DNA of 64,000 nucleotides from Bradyrhizobium ottawaense. Its GTDB lineage: Bacteria > Pseudomonadota > Alphaproteobacteria > Rhizobiales > Xanthobacteraceae. Of this stretch, positions 7,848 to 15,820 are shown in pieces; positions within the stretch are counted from its first letter, which is position 1, and every line of letters begins with the position of its first letter. A program made the translations under genes and the position numbers. Under the pieces are notes generated by a model. It was given only the letters and a program-made list of their open reading frames with translations. It was not told the DNA's origin and ran no database searches. Location of the stretch: assembly GCF_002278135.3 (NCBI RefSeq), contig NZ_CP029425.2:3386001-3450000 (forward strand), given 5' to 3'.

Positions 7848-8207
7848 ATGGCTGCATCGCCTGCAACCGTCTCGATCAAGACCATGATGGTGATCTTCGC
7901 CCTCGCAGCGATGCCGGCCGTCGCGTTCGCGCAGGCGAGCGGCGGTTCGGCCGGATCGACCGGAGGCGCCGCGGGATCGACTGGAGGCGCCGCGGGATCG
8001 ACTGGAGGCTCCGTTGGATCGAGCGGTGGCCTCGCCAACTCGCCGGCTCCACCGCCCGGCACCAACAGCCTGGGTACGGCTCAGTCATCCGGCCCGGGCT
8101 CCGGCGGTACGACTGGCAGCGGCACAGGCGGCGGCGCCGATGCCGCCGTCAATGCCGAGAATCGGATGCTCGACAAGAAGCTCAAGAGCATCTGCCGCGG
8201 GTGCTGA
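7848..8207 (+). CDS. Secreted glycine/serine-rich repeat protein
   Basis: The protein has 119 residues. The start at 7848 is supported by AAAGGAG 7 nt upstream. A Sec signal peptide (hydrophobic core MMVIFALAAMPAVAF, likely cleavage after AFA) is followed by a low-complexity region of GAAGSTG heptads, encoded by near-perfect 21-bp DNA repeats (about 7945-8027). A Pro/Gly/Thr linker follows, then a conserved-looking C-terminus ENRMLDKKLKSICRGC with two cysteines. No function can be assigned. It is divergent from the Rmf-like gene and may be stress-controlled. Confidence 0.75.
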   Translation: MAASPATVSIKTMMVIFALAAMPAVAFAQASGGSAGSTGGAAGSTGGAAGSTGGSVGSSGGLANSPAPPPGTNSLGTAQSSGPGSGGTTGSGTGGGADAAVNAENRMLDKKLKSICRGC

Positions 8208-8310
8208 TCCTCGCGCGGAAGTGAGACAGCGTGGCTGTCCCGAATGCCCAAGTGACGTTAGCTTGATCCCGCTTTGAAGCGTGGAGCGTGTCCACGCGGA
8301 GGATCGAGTG

Positions 8311-8673
8311 ATGTTACGCAGGATGATGATGGCGGCGCTGGCCGTCGCGGCAGTCGGGCTGTCGGCGCCGCAGGTGGCCCACGCAGGGGGGTTCGGACAT
8401 GGCGGGGGACATGGCGGCTGGGGGCACGGCGGGGGCGGCTGGGGCCATGGCGGCCATTGGCATGGCGGCGGCTTCTGGCCAGGTGTCGCGATCGGGGCGG
8501 GCATCGCCGGCGCCGGCTACTATGGCGGTTATTACGGCTACGGCTACGGTCCCACCTATTATAGTACCGGCTACGGCGACTACAACGATGGCTATGGAGG
8601 CTGCTACGTCGCGCGCAAGCGCGTCATGACGCCGGCGGGCTGGCGCATCCGCCGCGTGGACGTCTGCGAATAG
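8311..8673 (+). CDS. Secreted Gly/His/Tyr-rich protein
   Basis: The protein has 120 residues, with a signal peptide of about 26 residues ending VAHA. A HGGGHGGWGHGG-type glycine-histidine region, a hydrophobic glycine-zipper-like segment (PGVAIGAGIAGAGYYGGYYG) and a tyrosine-rich stretch follow. The C-terminus has two cysteines (GGCYVARKRV and VDVCE), the usual end of small rhizobial BA14K-like or YXWGXW-like envelope proteins, though I cannot name the family. ATG 8311 has GGAGG 8 nt upstream, whereas an in-frame GTG at 8281 does not. The His-rich region could bind metal; this is inference. Confidence 0.75.
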   Translation: MLRRMMMAALAVAAVGLSAPQVAHAGGFGHGGGHGGWGHGGGGWGHGGHWHGGGFWPGVAIGAGIAGAGYYGGYYGYGYGPTYYSTGYGDYNDGYGGCYVARKRVMTPAGWRIRRVDVCE

Positions 8674-8688
8674 CGTCCCACAAAAAAA

Positions 8689-8724
8689 CAAGGCCGTTGA
8701 CGCAGTATACCGTCAACGACCTTG
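8689..8724. terminator. Stem-loop between convergent genes
   Basis: CAAGG-C-CGTTGACG pairs with CGTCAACG-A-CCTTG around an 8-nt loop, giving 13 base pairs with one mismatch. The preceding AAAAAAA (8682-8688) becomes a T-tract for leftward transcription, so it best fits termination of the coiled-coil gene ending at 8849, and may also stop the rightward gene. Confidence 0.6.
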
Positions 8725-8848
8725 CCAGCCCCGGACATTGAAATCGGCTCACGCCATCCGGTAAGCGCGACCATCGCGCGGAATCATACGGCCGAATGTG
8801 ATCCAGTTCACAAGTGGCAAAAATAAAGTTCCACGGCGAGGTGGGGAG

Positions 8849-9343
8849 TTAGCCGCGCGAGCGCTTGCGCGCACTGGCGTGGACACGGTGCCGCGCCGGT
8901 TTCCTGCGGGTAACCGAGGGCGCTTCAACCTCGCTTGCCCGTGCGCTGGCGAACGATTGCCGCAAGCCGTCGATGGACTCGTTCAGCGAGGCGACCTGTT
9001 CGGACAGGCGCTTGGTGTCGGCCTGCTGCGCCGCCATCAGCCGCTTCATCGTCTGGAGCTGGTCCTGCACGACCTGGAGCTGGTCGATCGATTCCTGCTG
9101 GGTCGCCTCCAGCCCCTTGGTCTTCTCGACCAGCTGCTCGGAGGCCTGGGCCGTACGGGCCTGGAGCTGCCGCGATGCCACCACCCGGTCAGCTTCAGGT
9201 GCGGCGCCGGTATAGGCCCGCCAGATCGCGATCGAGGTCACCCCCGCGATCAGGAGCAGCAGCGCAGCGGCGGTCAGCGCGATGGGCTGGGCGCCAAGGC
9301 GAAGCAGGGGGTTCGACGGTGTGTCCTGGGCGAGATCGATCAT
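8849..9343 (-). CDS. Single-pass membrane protein with coiled coil
   Basis: The protein has 164 residues from ATG 9343. A short cytoplasmic segment leads into one transmembrane helix at about residues 20-43 (IALTAAALLLLIAGVTSIAIW). A long Gln-rich coiled coil follows (LVEKTKGLEATQQESIDQLQ and onward), with a strongly basic tail (RRKPARHRVHASARKRSRG). This architecture is common among alphaproteobacterial hypothetical proteins and gives no specific function. An in-frame upstream ATG at 9391 would add 16 residues, but neither start has a strong ribosome-binding site. It stands alone. Confidence 0.7.
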   Translation of the reverse strand: MIDLAQDTPSNPLLRLGAQPIALTAAALLLLIAGVTSIAIWRAYTGAAPEADRVVASRQLQARTAQASEQLVEKTKGLEATQQESIDQLQVVQDQLQTMKRLMAAQQADTKRLSEQVASLNESIDGLRQSFASARASEVEAPSVTRRKPARHRVHASARKRSRG

Positions 9344-9520
9344 CGCTGACAAAACCCAAATTGAAACTTGGTGAGTGGCGAAGACCGGCAACCAGAGGTC
9401 GCCGGGGCGTCTCGAAAGTGTTACGTTTCCGCAAGGAATGGGACCAAAAAGAGGCTAAGGGCCAAAAAACCAGGAATCAGCGGGTCTTGCGGCTTCCAAG
9501 GCTCCGCCCTGGCGCGGGAA

Positions 9521-10252
9521 TCAAGGTTGAAACGGCGCAAACGGCCCGGAATAGGTCTTCGCGCGCGGTGCCGCGTAGGGCCCGAGGCGGGAGGTCTTCA
9601 GGCCCAGCCGCACCAGTGATTCCGCCAGCGTCACCGCAGCAGCGACGCCGTCGATCACGGGCAGGCCATGGGTGGTGGCGAGCTCAGCGGCGAGATCGGC
9701 CATGCCGGCGCAGCCGAGCACGATGGCTTCCGCCCGGTCGTCGCGGATCGCGGCCGTGATCTCCGTGGAGATCTTTGCGAGCGCGTCCGTGTTGCGCTCC
9801 TCGAGCGCAAGCACCGGGACCTCGGCGGCGCGGACGCGGGTGCAGCGTTCGGCGAGGCCGTACTTCTTGAGATTATGCTCGATCGGCAGGATGGAGACAC
9901 CGAGCGTCGTCACCACGGCAAAGCGCGCGGCGATCAGGCTCGCCATGTGGAAGCCGGCCTCTCCAATGCCGATCACCGGCGCCTTCGCGATGGCGCGGGC
10001 GGCATCCAAGCCGGTGTCGTCGAAGCAGGCGATGATGTGGGCCTCCGCACCATCGCGGTCGGCCTCGCGGATGCAGCCGAGCATGCCGGGCACGGCGAAG
10101 GCTTCGTCGTAAAATCCCTCGATCGAGACCGGGCCCATTGTCGGCTGCCGCGCGTCGATCACCGTGCCGGGCAGGGCGACGCTGCGCGATGCAGCGGCGA
10201 TCTTCGCCGTCATCGTAGCAGTGGTGTTGGGATTGACGATGTGCAGTCGCAT
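9521..10252 (-). CDS. Asp/Glu/hydantoin racemase family protein
   Basis: The protein has 243 residues. It shows the two-cysteine racemase architecture: Cys76 in IIACFDDTGLDAA and Cys181 in IVLGCAGMADLA, the paired acid/base cysteines of the Asp/Glu/hydantoin racemase family (HyuE-like). The N-terminus RLHIVNPNTTATM is typical of hydantoin racemases. It follows the second permease gene by 21 nt and is the last gene of the ABC transporter operon. It probably racemises the imported amino acid or hydantoin derivative, or processes an allantoin-like compound. The precise substrate is unknown. Confidence 0.85.
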   Translation of the reverse strand: MRLHIVNPNTTATMTAKIAAASRSVALPGTVIDARQPTMGPVSIEGFYDEAFAVPGMLGCIREADRDGAEAHIIACFDDTGLDAARAIAKAPVIGIGEAGFHMASLIAARFAVVTTLGVSILPIEHNLKKYGLAERCTRVRAAEVPVLALEERNTDALAKISTEITAAIRDDRAEAIVLGCAGMADLAAELATTHGLPVIDGVAAAVTLAESLVRLGLKTSRLGPYAAPRAKTYSGPFAPFQP

Positions 10253-10273
10253 TTCGATCAGACAAGTCCCTTC

Positions 10274-11152
10274 TCAGACAAGGCCTTTGCCGGCGTCCGA
10301 ACCCTTGGCCGCCTGCCGCTTGTTGAGCATGTGGATGGTGCCGAGCGCAAGCGTGATCACCGTGAACGAGACAGCCGAGATCACTGTGCCGAGCGCATAG
10401 ATGTCGGGATTCGTCACCGTGGTGGTCAGGCCCTGCAGATCGAGCGGCAGCGTATTCACCGCCCCGATCGCCTGGCTGGAGCGGGCGAGTTCGTCCCAGG
10501 ATAGCGTGAAGCCGAACAGGCCGATGCCAATTACGGAAGGCAGGATGATCGGCAGCACGACATGGCGGAACGTCTGCCACGGCGTCGCCCCGAGATCGCG
10601 CGCGGCTTCCTCGAGGCGGGGATCGAAGCGGTTGAAGATCGCGAACATGATCAGAAGGCCGAACGGCAACGTCCAGGTCAGGTGTGCGCCGAGACCCGAT
10701 GTGAGCAGGCCCATCGAGGTCTCGAAATTCTCGTTCCAATGCGCCTTGATCAGATCGTCGATGATGCGAAATTCAAGGGAGATGCCGAGCGAGGTGATGA
10801 TCGAAGGCACGATCAGGCTGGCGATCGCCGAATAGAACAGAATGCTCTGCGCCCTGAACTTCCTGCGGAAGGCCATGCCGGCGGCGACCGACAGCACGAC
10901 GGTGACGATCATCACGATGATGCCGAGCAGCAGCGAGCGGCGGAAGGCCGCGCCGAGATCGACGATGCCGGTGCCCTGGAACAATTTTGCGATCCAGAAG
11001 GTCGACACGCCATTCATCGGGAAGGTGAGGCCGCCCTGCGGCCCCTGGAACGACAGCACGTAGATCGCGATCATCGGGCCGTAGAGGAACAGCACATAGG
11101 CCGCGAAGAAGATCGCGAGGATGTAGAAAGAGCGCGGGCGTCCTTCCTTCAT
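10274..11152 (-). CDS. ABC transporter permease, PotC type
   Basis: The protein has 292 residues and six predicted transmembrane helices. The permease EAA loop is EEAARDLGATPWQTFRHVV, followed by LPIILPSVIGIGLF, the coupling helix that docks on the ATPase. It belongs to the spermidine/putrescine-type inner-membrane components (PotC/YdcV). It begins 2 nt after the stop of the first permease gene, so the two are translated together and form the heterodimeric channel. The substrate class (polyamine, opine or related small cation) is inferred from family only. Confidence 0.9.
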   Translation of the reverse strand: MKEGRPRSFYILAIFFAAYVLFLYGPMIAIYVLSFQGPQGGLTFPMNGVSTFWIAKLFQGTGIVDLGAAFRRSLLLGIIVMIVTVVLSVAAGMAFRRKFRAQSILFYSAIASLIVPSIITSLGISLEFRIIDDLIKAHWNENFETSMGLLTSGLGAHLTWTLPFGLLIMFAIFNRFDPRLEEAARDLGATPWQTFRHVVLPIILPSVIGIGLFGFTLSWDELARSSQAIGAVNTLPLDLQGLTTTVTNPDIYALGTVISAVSFTVITLALGTIHMLNKRQAAKGSDAGKGLV

Positions 11153-11154
11153 GC

Positions 11155-12114
11155 TCAGAGCTCCTTCTTGATGTCCACGATGCGCGACATCATGGTGATG
11201 ATCAGGAAGGTGATCGCGAGCAGGATCACGGCGTTGGCCGCGGCGGCCGGGAATTGCAGCGCGTTGACCCGCGTCTCGATGATCTTGCCGGCAGCGGCGA
11301 TCTGCTGGCCGCCCATCACGCCGATGGTGATGAAGTCGCCCATCACGATGGTGATGACGAAGATCGAGCCGATGACGATGCCCGGCTTTGCCAGCGGGAT
11401 GATGACGTTGACCAGCGTCTGGAAGCCGGTCGCGCCGGCATCATAGGCGGCCTCGATCAGCGACTTGTCGATGCGGATCATCGAATTGAAGATCGGCACC
11501 ACCATGAAGAAGGTGAAGAGGTGCACCAGCGCCAGCACCACCGAGAATTCGGAGAACAGCAGCCATTCCAGCGGGTGGTTGATCAGGCCGGTCTTGACGA
11601 GGCCCGAATTGACGAGGCCGTTGCGCCCGAGCAGCGGGATCCAGGCGATCATGCGGATCACGTTGGAGGTCCAGAACGGGATCGTGCAGAGCAGCGACAA
11701 TCCCATCTGCCAGGTCTTGGACTTGACGTGGAAGGCGAGGAAATAGGCGACCCAGAAGCCGATGAACAGCGTGATCGCCCAGACCAGGAAGCAGAGCTTC
11801 AGCGTCTTCACATAAGTCTTGCCGATCGTGCAGAGATCGGGCAGCTGCGCGATGCAGCCTTCGAACGTGTCGGTGTAACCGCGGCCGGAGAACGCCGGCA
11901 GCAACTGGTATTCGTTGTAGTCCCAGAACGAGACGATGACGACGAAGACCAGCGGAATGAGAAAGAAGGCGAGAAACACCAGCATCATCGGCCCGGCCTG
12001 GAGCCAGGAGATGAAGGACGGCGACAACCGCGCGGCCTTTGCGGCGCGCGCGGTGTCGGGTCCCCGGGCGAGGTCCGGGGATGCCTGTTGCAGGATGTCC
12101 TCTGACGTGTCCAT
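11155..12114 (-). CDS. ABC transporter permease, PotB type
   Basis: The protein has 319 residues, six transmembrane helices after a cytoplasmic tail of about 35 residues, and a long periplasmic loop with two cysteines (GCIAQLPDLC) after the first helix. The EAA motif reads IEAAYDAGATGFQTLVNVIIPLAKPG. It is a PotB/YdcU-like permease and partner of the downstream PotC-like protein. A TTG directly precedes the chosen ATG; the stop of the binding-protein gene lies 4 nt upstream at 12119, so the operon is tightly packed. Confidence 0.9.
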   Translation of the reverse strand: MDTSEDILQQASPDLARGPDTARAAKAARLSPSFISWLQAGPMMLVFLAFFLIPLVFVVIVSFWDYNEYQLLPAFSGRGYTDTFEGCIAQLPDLCTIGKTYVKTLKLCFLVWAITLFIGFWVAYFLAFHVKSKTWQMGLSLLCTIPFWTSNVIRMIAWIPLLGRNGLVNSGLVKTGLINHPLEWLLFSEFSVVLALVHLFTFFMVVPIFNSMIRIDKSLIEAAYDAGATGFQTLVNVIIPLAKPGIVIGSIFVITIVMGDFITIGVMGGQQIAAAGKIIETRVNALQFPAAAANAVILLAITFLIITMMSRIVDIKKEL

Positions 12115-12118
12115 CAAA

Positions 12119-13408
12119 TCACGCTGCGATGAACTCGTTCCACTTGCGGACCATGTAGTCGTTCTCGTCCATCACCGCGTTCCAGCAGGCGACGCCGCCC
12201 ATGCGGTCCTCATAGGAGCCGCCGTCACGCACGGCGCCCGCCTTTTCGAGCAGCGAGCCGTCGGGTGCCTTGATGTCCTTCTCGGCCGGCTTGCCTTCCA
12301 TCCAGTACGCCCACTCGTAGGGCTCCATATGCGCCTTCGCGGTGGAGAGCACGGCGGAGTAGTAGCCCTGGCGATTGAGATAGGCGCCGGCATAGCCTGA
12401 CAGAAACCAGTTCACGAACTCATAGGCCCATTCGAGCTTCGCGCCCGAGACGCCCTTGGAGACGCAGAAGCCCGAGGCCCAGGAGCGATAGCCTTCCTTC
12501 AGCGGCTGGAAGGTGCAGGCAATGCCCATCGAGCGGACCTTGGTGACTGCCGGCGACCACATCGACTGGATCACGGTTTCCCCTGATGCCATCAGGTTGA
12601 CGCTCTCGTTGAAGTCTTTCCAGAACGCGCGGAACTGGCCCGCCTTCTTGGCCTCGGTCATCACCTTCATGGTGAGATCGATCTCTTCCTTGGTCATGTT
12701 GCCCTTGTCGGCATATTTGTACTTGCCGGTGGCTTCCACGACCATCGCGGCGTCCATGATGCCGATCGAGGGGATGTTGAGGATCGAGGCCTTGCCCTTG
12801 AATTCGGGGTTGAGCAGCTCGGACCAGGAGCTGATCGGACGCTTGATCAGATCGGGGCGGATGCCCAGCGTGTCGGCGTTGTAGACCGTTGGAATCAGCG
12901 TGACGAATTCAGTCGCCGACGTCGCGAACTTCTTGGAGTCCTTGCCTTCGAGATAGAGGACCTTCCAGGGCGCGGTGCCCTGGCCGCCGATCTTCTTGCC
13001 ACCGGGCGTCTCGCCCTTGGTGAAGACAGGCGTGATGTTGTCGAACTGTTTGATCTTCCTGGCGTCGAGCGCAAGGATGTTGCCCGACGGCACGATCTTC
13101 TTCAGCGAGAAATATTCGGTGTCCAGCACGTCGAAGGAGTTCGGCTGGGTCATCACGCGCTTGGTGACGTCGTCGGTGGTCGCGGTGATGTATTCGATCT
13201 TGATGCCGGTGTCTTTCAGGCACTGCTTGGAGATGTCGTCGCCCTCGTTCACGGCGGTGCCGAGATAGCGCAGCACCTTGGTCTCGGCCGACTTCACATA
13301 GGGAAAGCCGGTGATGGCGCCGGAGCCGGCGGCAAGGCCGGCCAGACTGGCGGTGCCCTTGAGCAGCGTGCGGCGGCTGACGCCCTTTGTCCTGGTGGTC
13401 TCGCTCAT
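12119..13408 (-). CDS. ABC transporter substrate-binding protein (PotD-like, Tat-exported)
   Basis: The protein has 429 residues. The N-terminus has a twin-arginine signal (SRRTLLKG followed by a Gly/Ala-rich hydrophobic stretch), so it is exported folded to the periplasm. The rest is a bacterial extracellular solute-binding fold of the spermidine/putrescine group (LRYLGTAVNEGDD, then TADDVTKR-like TTDDVTKRVM). The start ATG 13408 has GAGGAGTG 6 nt upstream; a further in-frame ATG at 13432 is less likely. It lies between the ATPase and permease genes of the same operon and defines substrate specificity, which cannot be read from sequence. Confidence 0.9.
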   Translation of the reverse strand: MSETTRTKGVSRRTLLKGTASLAGLAAGSGAITGFPYVKSAETKVLRYLGTAVNEGDDISKQCLKDTGIKIEYITATTDDVTKRVMTQPNSFDVLDTEYFSLKKIVPSGNILALDARKIKQFDNITPVFTKGETPGGKKIGGQGTAPWKVLYLEGKDSKKFATSATEFVTLIPTVYNADTLGIRPDLIKRPISSWSELLNPEFKGKASILNIPSIGIMDAAMVVEATGKYKYADKGNMTKEEIDLTMKVMTEAKKAGQFRAFWKDFNESVNLMASGETVIQSMWSPAVTKVRSMGIACTFQPLKEGYRSWASGFCVSKGVSGAKLEWAYEFVNWFLSGYAGAYLNRQGYYSAVLSTAKAHMEPYEWAYWMEGKPAEKDIKAPDGSLLEKAGAVRDGGSYEDRMGGVACWNAVMDENDYMVRKWNEFIAA

Positions 13409-13413
13409 GTCAG

Positions 13414-14433
13414 TCACTCCTCTGTTGCGCATTCCAGTGATCGATCGGCGCTATTGCAGGCGTTGCGCCTTGGCGGGATCCCAGGTGGCCAGCACGCGAT
13501 CGCCCGGACGGAACGGGTGGACGTCGAAAGTGGCTTCGGGAACGTGGGAGAACAGGGCGGTGCCGTCGTCGAGCGTGAGCGAGACGGCGATGTAGGAGCG
13601 TACTCGGTCTGGATCAGCCGCGCCGGCGCGCCGAACGCACCGTCGATGAACGGCGCGATGCCGAGCTGATCGGCCCGCACGGCGATCAGATTGCCGGCGT
13701 CGCTGAGCACGTTGTGGCCGCCGATGAAGCGCGCCACGAATTCGGTGCGGGGATGGTGGAAGATGTCGCGCGCGGTGCCCTGCTGCTCGATCCGGCCGTG
13801 GTTCATCACCACGATGTGGTCGGCGAGCGCCATCGCCTCTTCCTGGCCGTGGGTGACCTGGATGAAGCTGATGCCGAGCTCGCGCTGCAGCCGCTTCAAT
13901 TCACCGCGCATCTTCACCCGCAGGAACGGATCGAGCGCGGAGAGGGGCTCGTCGAGCAGGAGGATCTGCGGCTCGGTGATCAGCGCGCGGGCGAGTGCGA
14001 CTCGCTGCTGCTGGCCGCCGGAGAGCTGTGCCGGGAGACGGCCCGCATATTGGCTCATCGCGACCAGCTCGAGCAGTTCGCCGGCGCGCTTGTGACGCGT
14101 CGGCTTGTCGACGCCGCGCATCTTCAGGGCGAAGGCGACGTTGTCGATCACGCTGAGATGCGGAAACAGCGCGTAGGACTGGAACATCATCGCGGTGCCG
14201 CGTTCGGCCGGCGGCAGGTCGGTGACGTTCTGCGCGCCGAGGATGATGTCGCCCCCGCTGACCGCCTCGTGGCCCGCGATCATCCGCAGGGTCGAGGTCT
14301 TGCCGCAGCCGGACGGGCCGAGCAGGCAGCAATAGGTGCCGGCCGGGATCTTCAAATTGACGGTGTCGACCGCCAGCGTCGTGTCGTAGCGCTTGGTGAC
14401 GGCGACCAGTTCGAGAGCGGCGGGAGTGGCCAT
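13414..14433 (-). CDS. ABC transporter ATP-binding protein (PotA type), C-terminus frameshifted
   Basis: The ATPase domain is intact: Walker A GPSGCGKT at residues 39-46, Q-loop MMFQSYALFPH, signature LSGGQQQR, Walker B LLLDEPLSALD and switch His in VTHGQEEA. After about residue 277 (RLIQTEY) the reading frame turns into a Ser/Pro/Arg-rich sequence and stops at 13414. Reading the other frame from about 13600 gives a proper TOBE-domain ending (SYIAVSLTLDDGT, then FRPGDRVLATWDP) with a stop at 13451-13453. One base therefore appears to be missing near 13598-13601, inside GTACGCTCC of the coding strand. The TOBE domain contacts its partner subunit, so transport may be affected unless this is a sequencing error. 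It is the first gene of the operon. Confidence 0.85.
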   Translation of the reverse strand: MATPAALELVAVTKRYDTTLAVDTVNLKIPAGTYCCLLGPSGCGKTSTLRMIAGHEAVSGGDIILGAQNVTDLPPAERGTAMMFQSYALFPHLSVIDNVAFALKMRGVDKPTRHKRAGELLELVAMSQYAGRLPAQLSGGQQQRVALARALITEPQILLLDEPLSALDPFLRVKMRGELKRLQRELGISFIQVTHGQEEAMALADHIVVMNHGRIEQQGTARDIFHHPRTEFVARFIGGHNVLSDAGNLIAVRADQLGIAPFIDGAFGAPARLIQTEYAPTSPSRSRSTTAPPCSPTFPKPLSTSTRSVRAIACWPPGIPPRRNACNSADRSLECATEE

Positions 14434-14598
14434 GGCGTGTCCGGGGAGGGGCGGTGCTTCCGGCCTCTCTCCGCAAGGTCCGTGCCAACCAGCTTCGGTC
14501 CGCCGATTTCTCAAAACTGTGCAGCGGAGTCAGATCGTTAGATCGAATCCGGTGCATCCGGGCTGCCCGCTGCCTGCACGGTCATTTGCACACAAAAT

Positions 14599-14625
14599 AG
14601 GCGAAGATTGTATAAAGTTTCGCCT
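14599..14625. promoter_or_regulatory. Inverted repeat, likely GntR operator
   Basis: Arms AGGCGAA (14599-14605) and TTCGCCT (14619-14625) surround GATTGTATAAAGT, which contains a TATAAA-like -10 element. It lies in the divergent gap between the ABC operon and the GntR gene, where an autoregulating FadR-type repressor would bind. Evidence is position and symmetry only. Confidence 0.4.
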
Positions 14626-14703
14626 GTGATTGGATACAGGTCGTCGACTAACATTCGAAAGCGAACGTCGTCGACCGAGCCCTCAAGCCCAACTCTCGAA
14701 CCA

Positions 14704-15411
14704 ATGGCCGCCAAGACCCGCCCCAAATCCGACGCGCCAGACGCGAGCGATCGCGTCAGCCGCATCCGGGAGGGCGTGACCGCCGCGATCCTCGAGCATC
14801 GCCTGCTGCCGGGCACGAAGCTCGGCGAGGACGAGATTGGCGAGATCTACGGCGCGAGCCGCACCCTGGTCCGCACCGCGCTGCAGCAACTTGCACATGA
14901 GGGCATCGTCAACATCGAGAAGAACCGCGGCGCGTTCGTCGCGCGCCCCACGCCCGCCGATGCCCGCGAGGTGTTCGAGGCGCGGCGCCTGATCGAGCCC
15001 ACCATCGTCGATCATGCCATCGACGCGATGTCGCCGGCCTGGCTCGATCGTCTCCAGCAACATCTCACCGAGGAGCGCGAGGCCGAGCTGCGCGGCGACG
15101 CGCGCGCCTCGGTTCGGCTTTCCGGTGAGTTTCACAAGCTCGTCGCCGAGATGAGCGGCCACAGCATCTATATCGGCTTCCTCAAGGAGATGATCGCGCG
15201 CTCCTCGCTCATCATCCTGCTGTACCGCCGCCACGACACGCCCGCCTGCGGCACCGATCATCACGCCGGCATCGTCGCCGCGATCCGCAATCGCGACAAG
15301 CAGGCTGCGCGCGCGCAGATGCTCTCGCATCTGACCGAGATCGAGGACGAGCTGTTCCTCAAGGACCCCGCCGCCGACGAGCTGCGGCTCGCGGACGTGC
15401 TGGGCGTCTGA
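14704..15411 (+). CDS. GntR-family transcriptional regulator (FadR/FCD subfamily)
   Basis: The protein has 235 residues from ATG 14704. The winged helix-turn-helix is at about residues 18-85 (RIREGVTAAIL, GTKLGEDEIGEIYGASRTLVRTALQQLAHEGIV). An all-helical FCD ligand domain at about 93-215 has conserved metal/ligand residues: Glu-Arg (EARRLIEP), His in GEFHKLV and the pair TDHHAGI. It is divergent from the ABC importer/racemase operon with an inverted repeat in between, so it most likely represses that operon until its substrate binds. An in-frame upstream start (14608) would place the N-terminus in the operator region and is disfavoured. Confidence 0.9.
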   Translation: MAAKTRPKSDAPDASDRVSRIREGVTAAILEHRLLPGTKLGEDEIGEIYGASRTLVRTALQQLAHEGIVNIEKNRGAFVARPTPADAREVFEARRLIEPTIVDHAIDAMSPAWLDRLQQHLTEEREAELRGDARASVRLSGEFHKLVAEMSGHSIYIGFLKEMIARSSLIILLYRRHDTPACGTDHHAGIVAAIRNRDKQAARAQMLSHLTEIEDELFLKDPAADELRLADVLGV

Positions 15412-15463
15412 TCCGCATCGATCGCAAGCGCCGGGAATCGCCGCCGAGAGCTGCGATCCCGCG

Positions 15464-15691
15464 TCAGTGGCTGAGTTCGCGTTCTGCGGCGAGCTGCCCG
15501 TCGGGGGTGATCTCGTAGTCGCCGCCTCGCTTTGTCATCCATCCTGACCTGACCATCTCCCGTGCAAGCTGCACCGAGCAGATGGGATGGTTACCTCCCG
15601 GGTAATACAGCCTGTCATTTCGGACGAGCAAGTGACCGTACAGTTGGGCATGACGTAATGCCCTGCGCATCCCGGGTGATGGATCTTTCAT
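15464..15691 (-). CDS. Small conserved protein of unknown function (75 aa)
   Basis: This short basic protein has one predicted helix-turn-helix-like region. It reads [36 protein letters not shown] and ends [17 protein letters not shown], which resembles the wing and final helix of a small winged-helix fold. The composition and periodicity look coding, and I have seen similar short rhizobial proteins, but I cannot assign a function. The ribosome-binding site is weak. It is divergent from the FAD-Rieske oxidoreductase gene. Confidence 0.55.
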   Translation of the reverse strand: MKDPSPGMRRALRHAQLYGHLLVRNDRLYYPGGNHPICSVQLAREMVRSGWMTKRGGDYEITPDGQLAAERELSH

Positions 15692-15820
15692 GCCGGTTCA
15701 AGCGCGAGCGCGACGAAGGTTCCTAATCAGCGCCGGGACTTTCGATGGCGTTTGCGCTGCGCAGGGTGGGCAGGAACCCACATTCTGCCGCATCGTTGTT
15801 CTTTTCGAAGGAGCAGCGTC

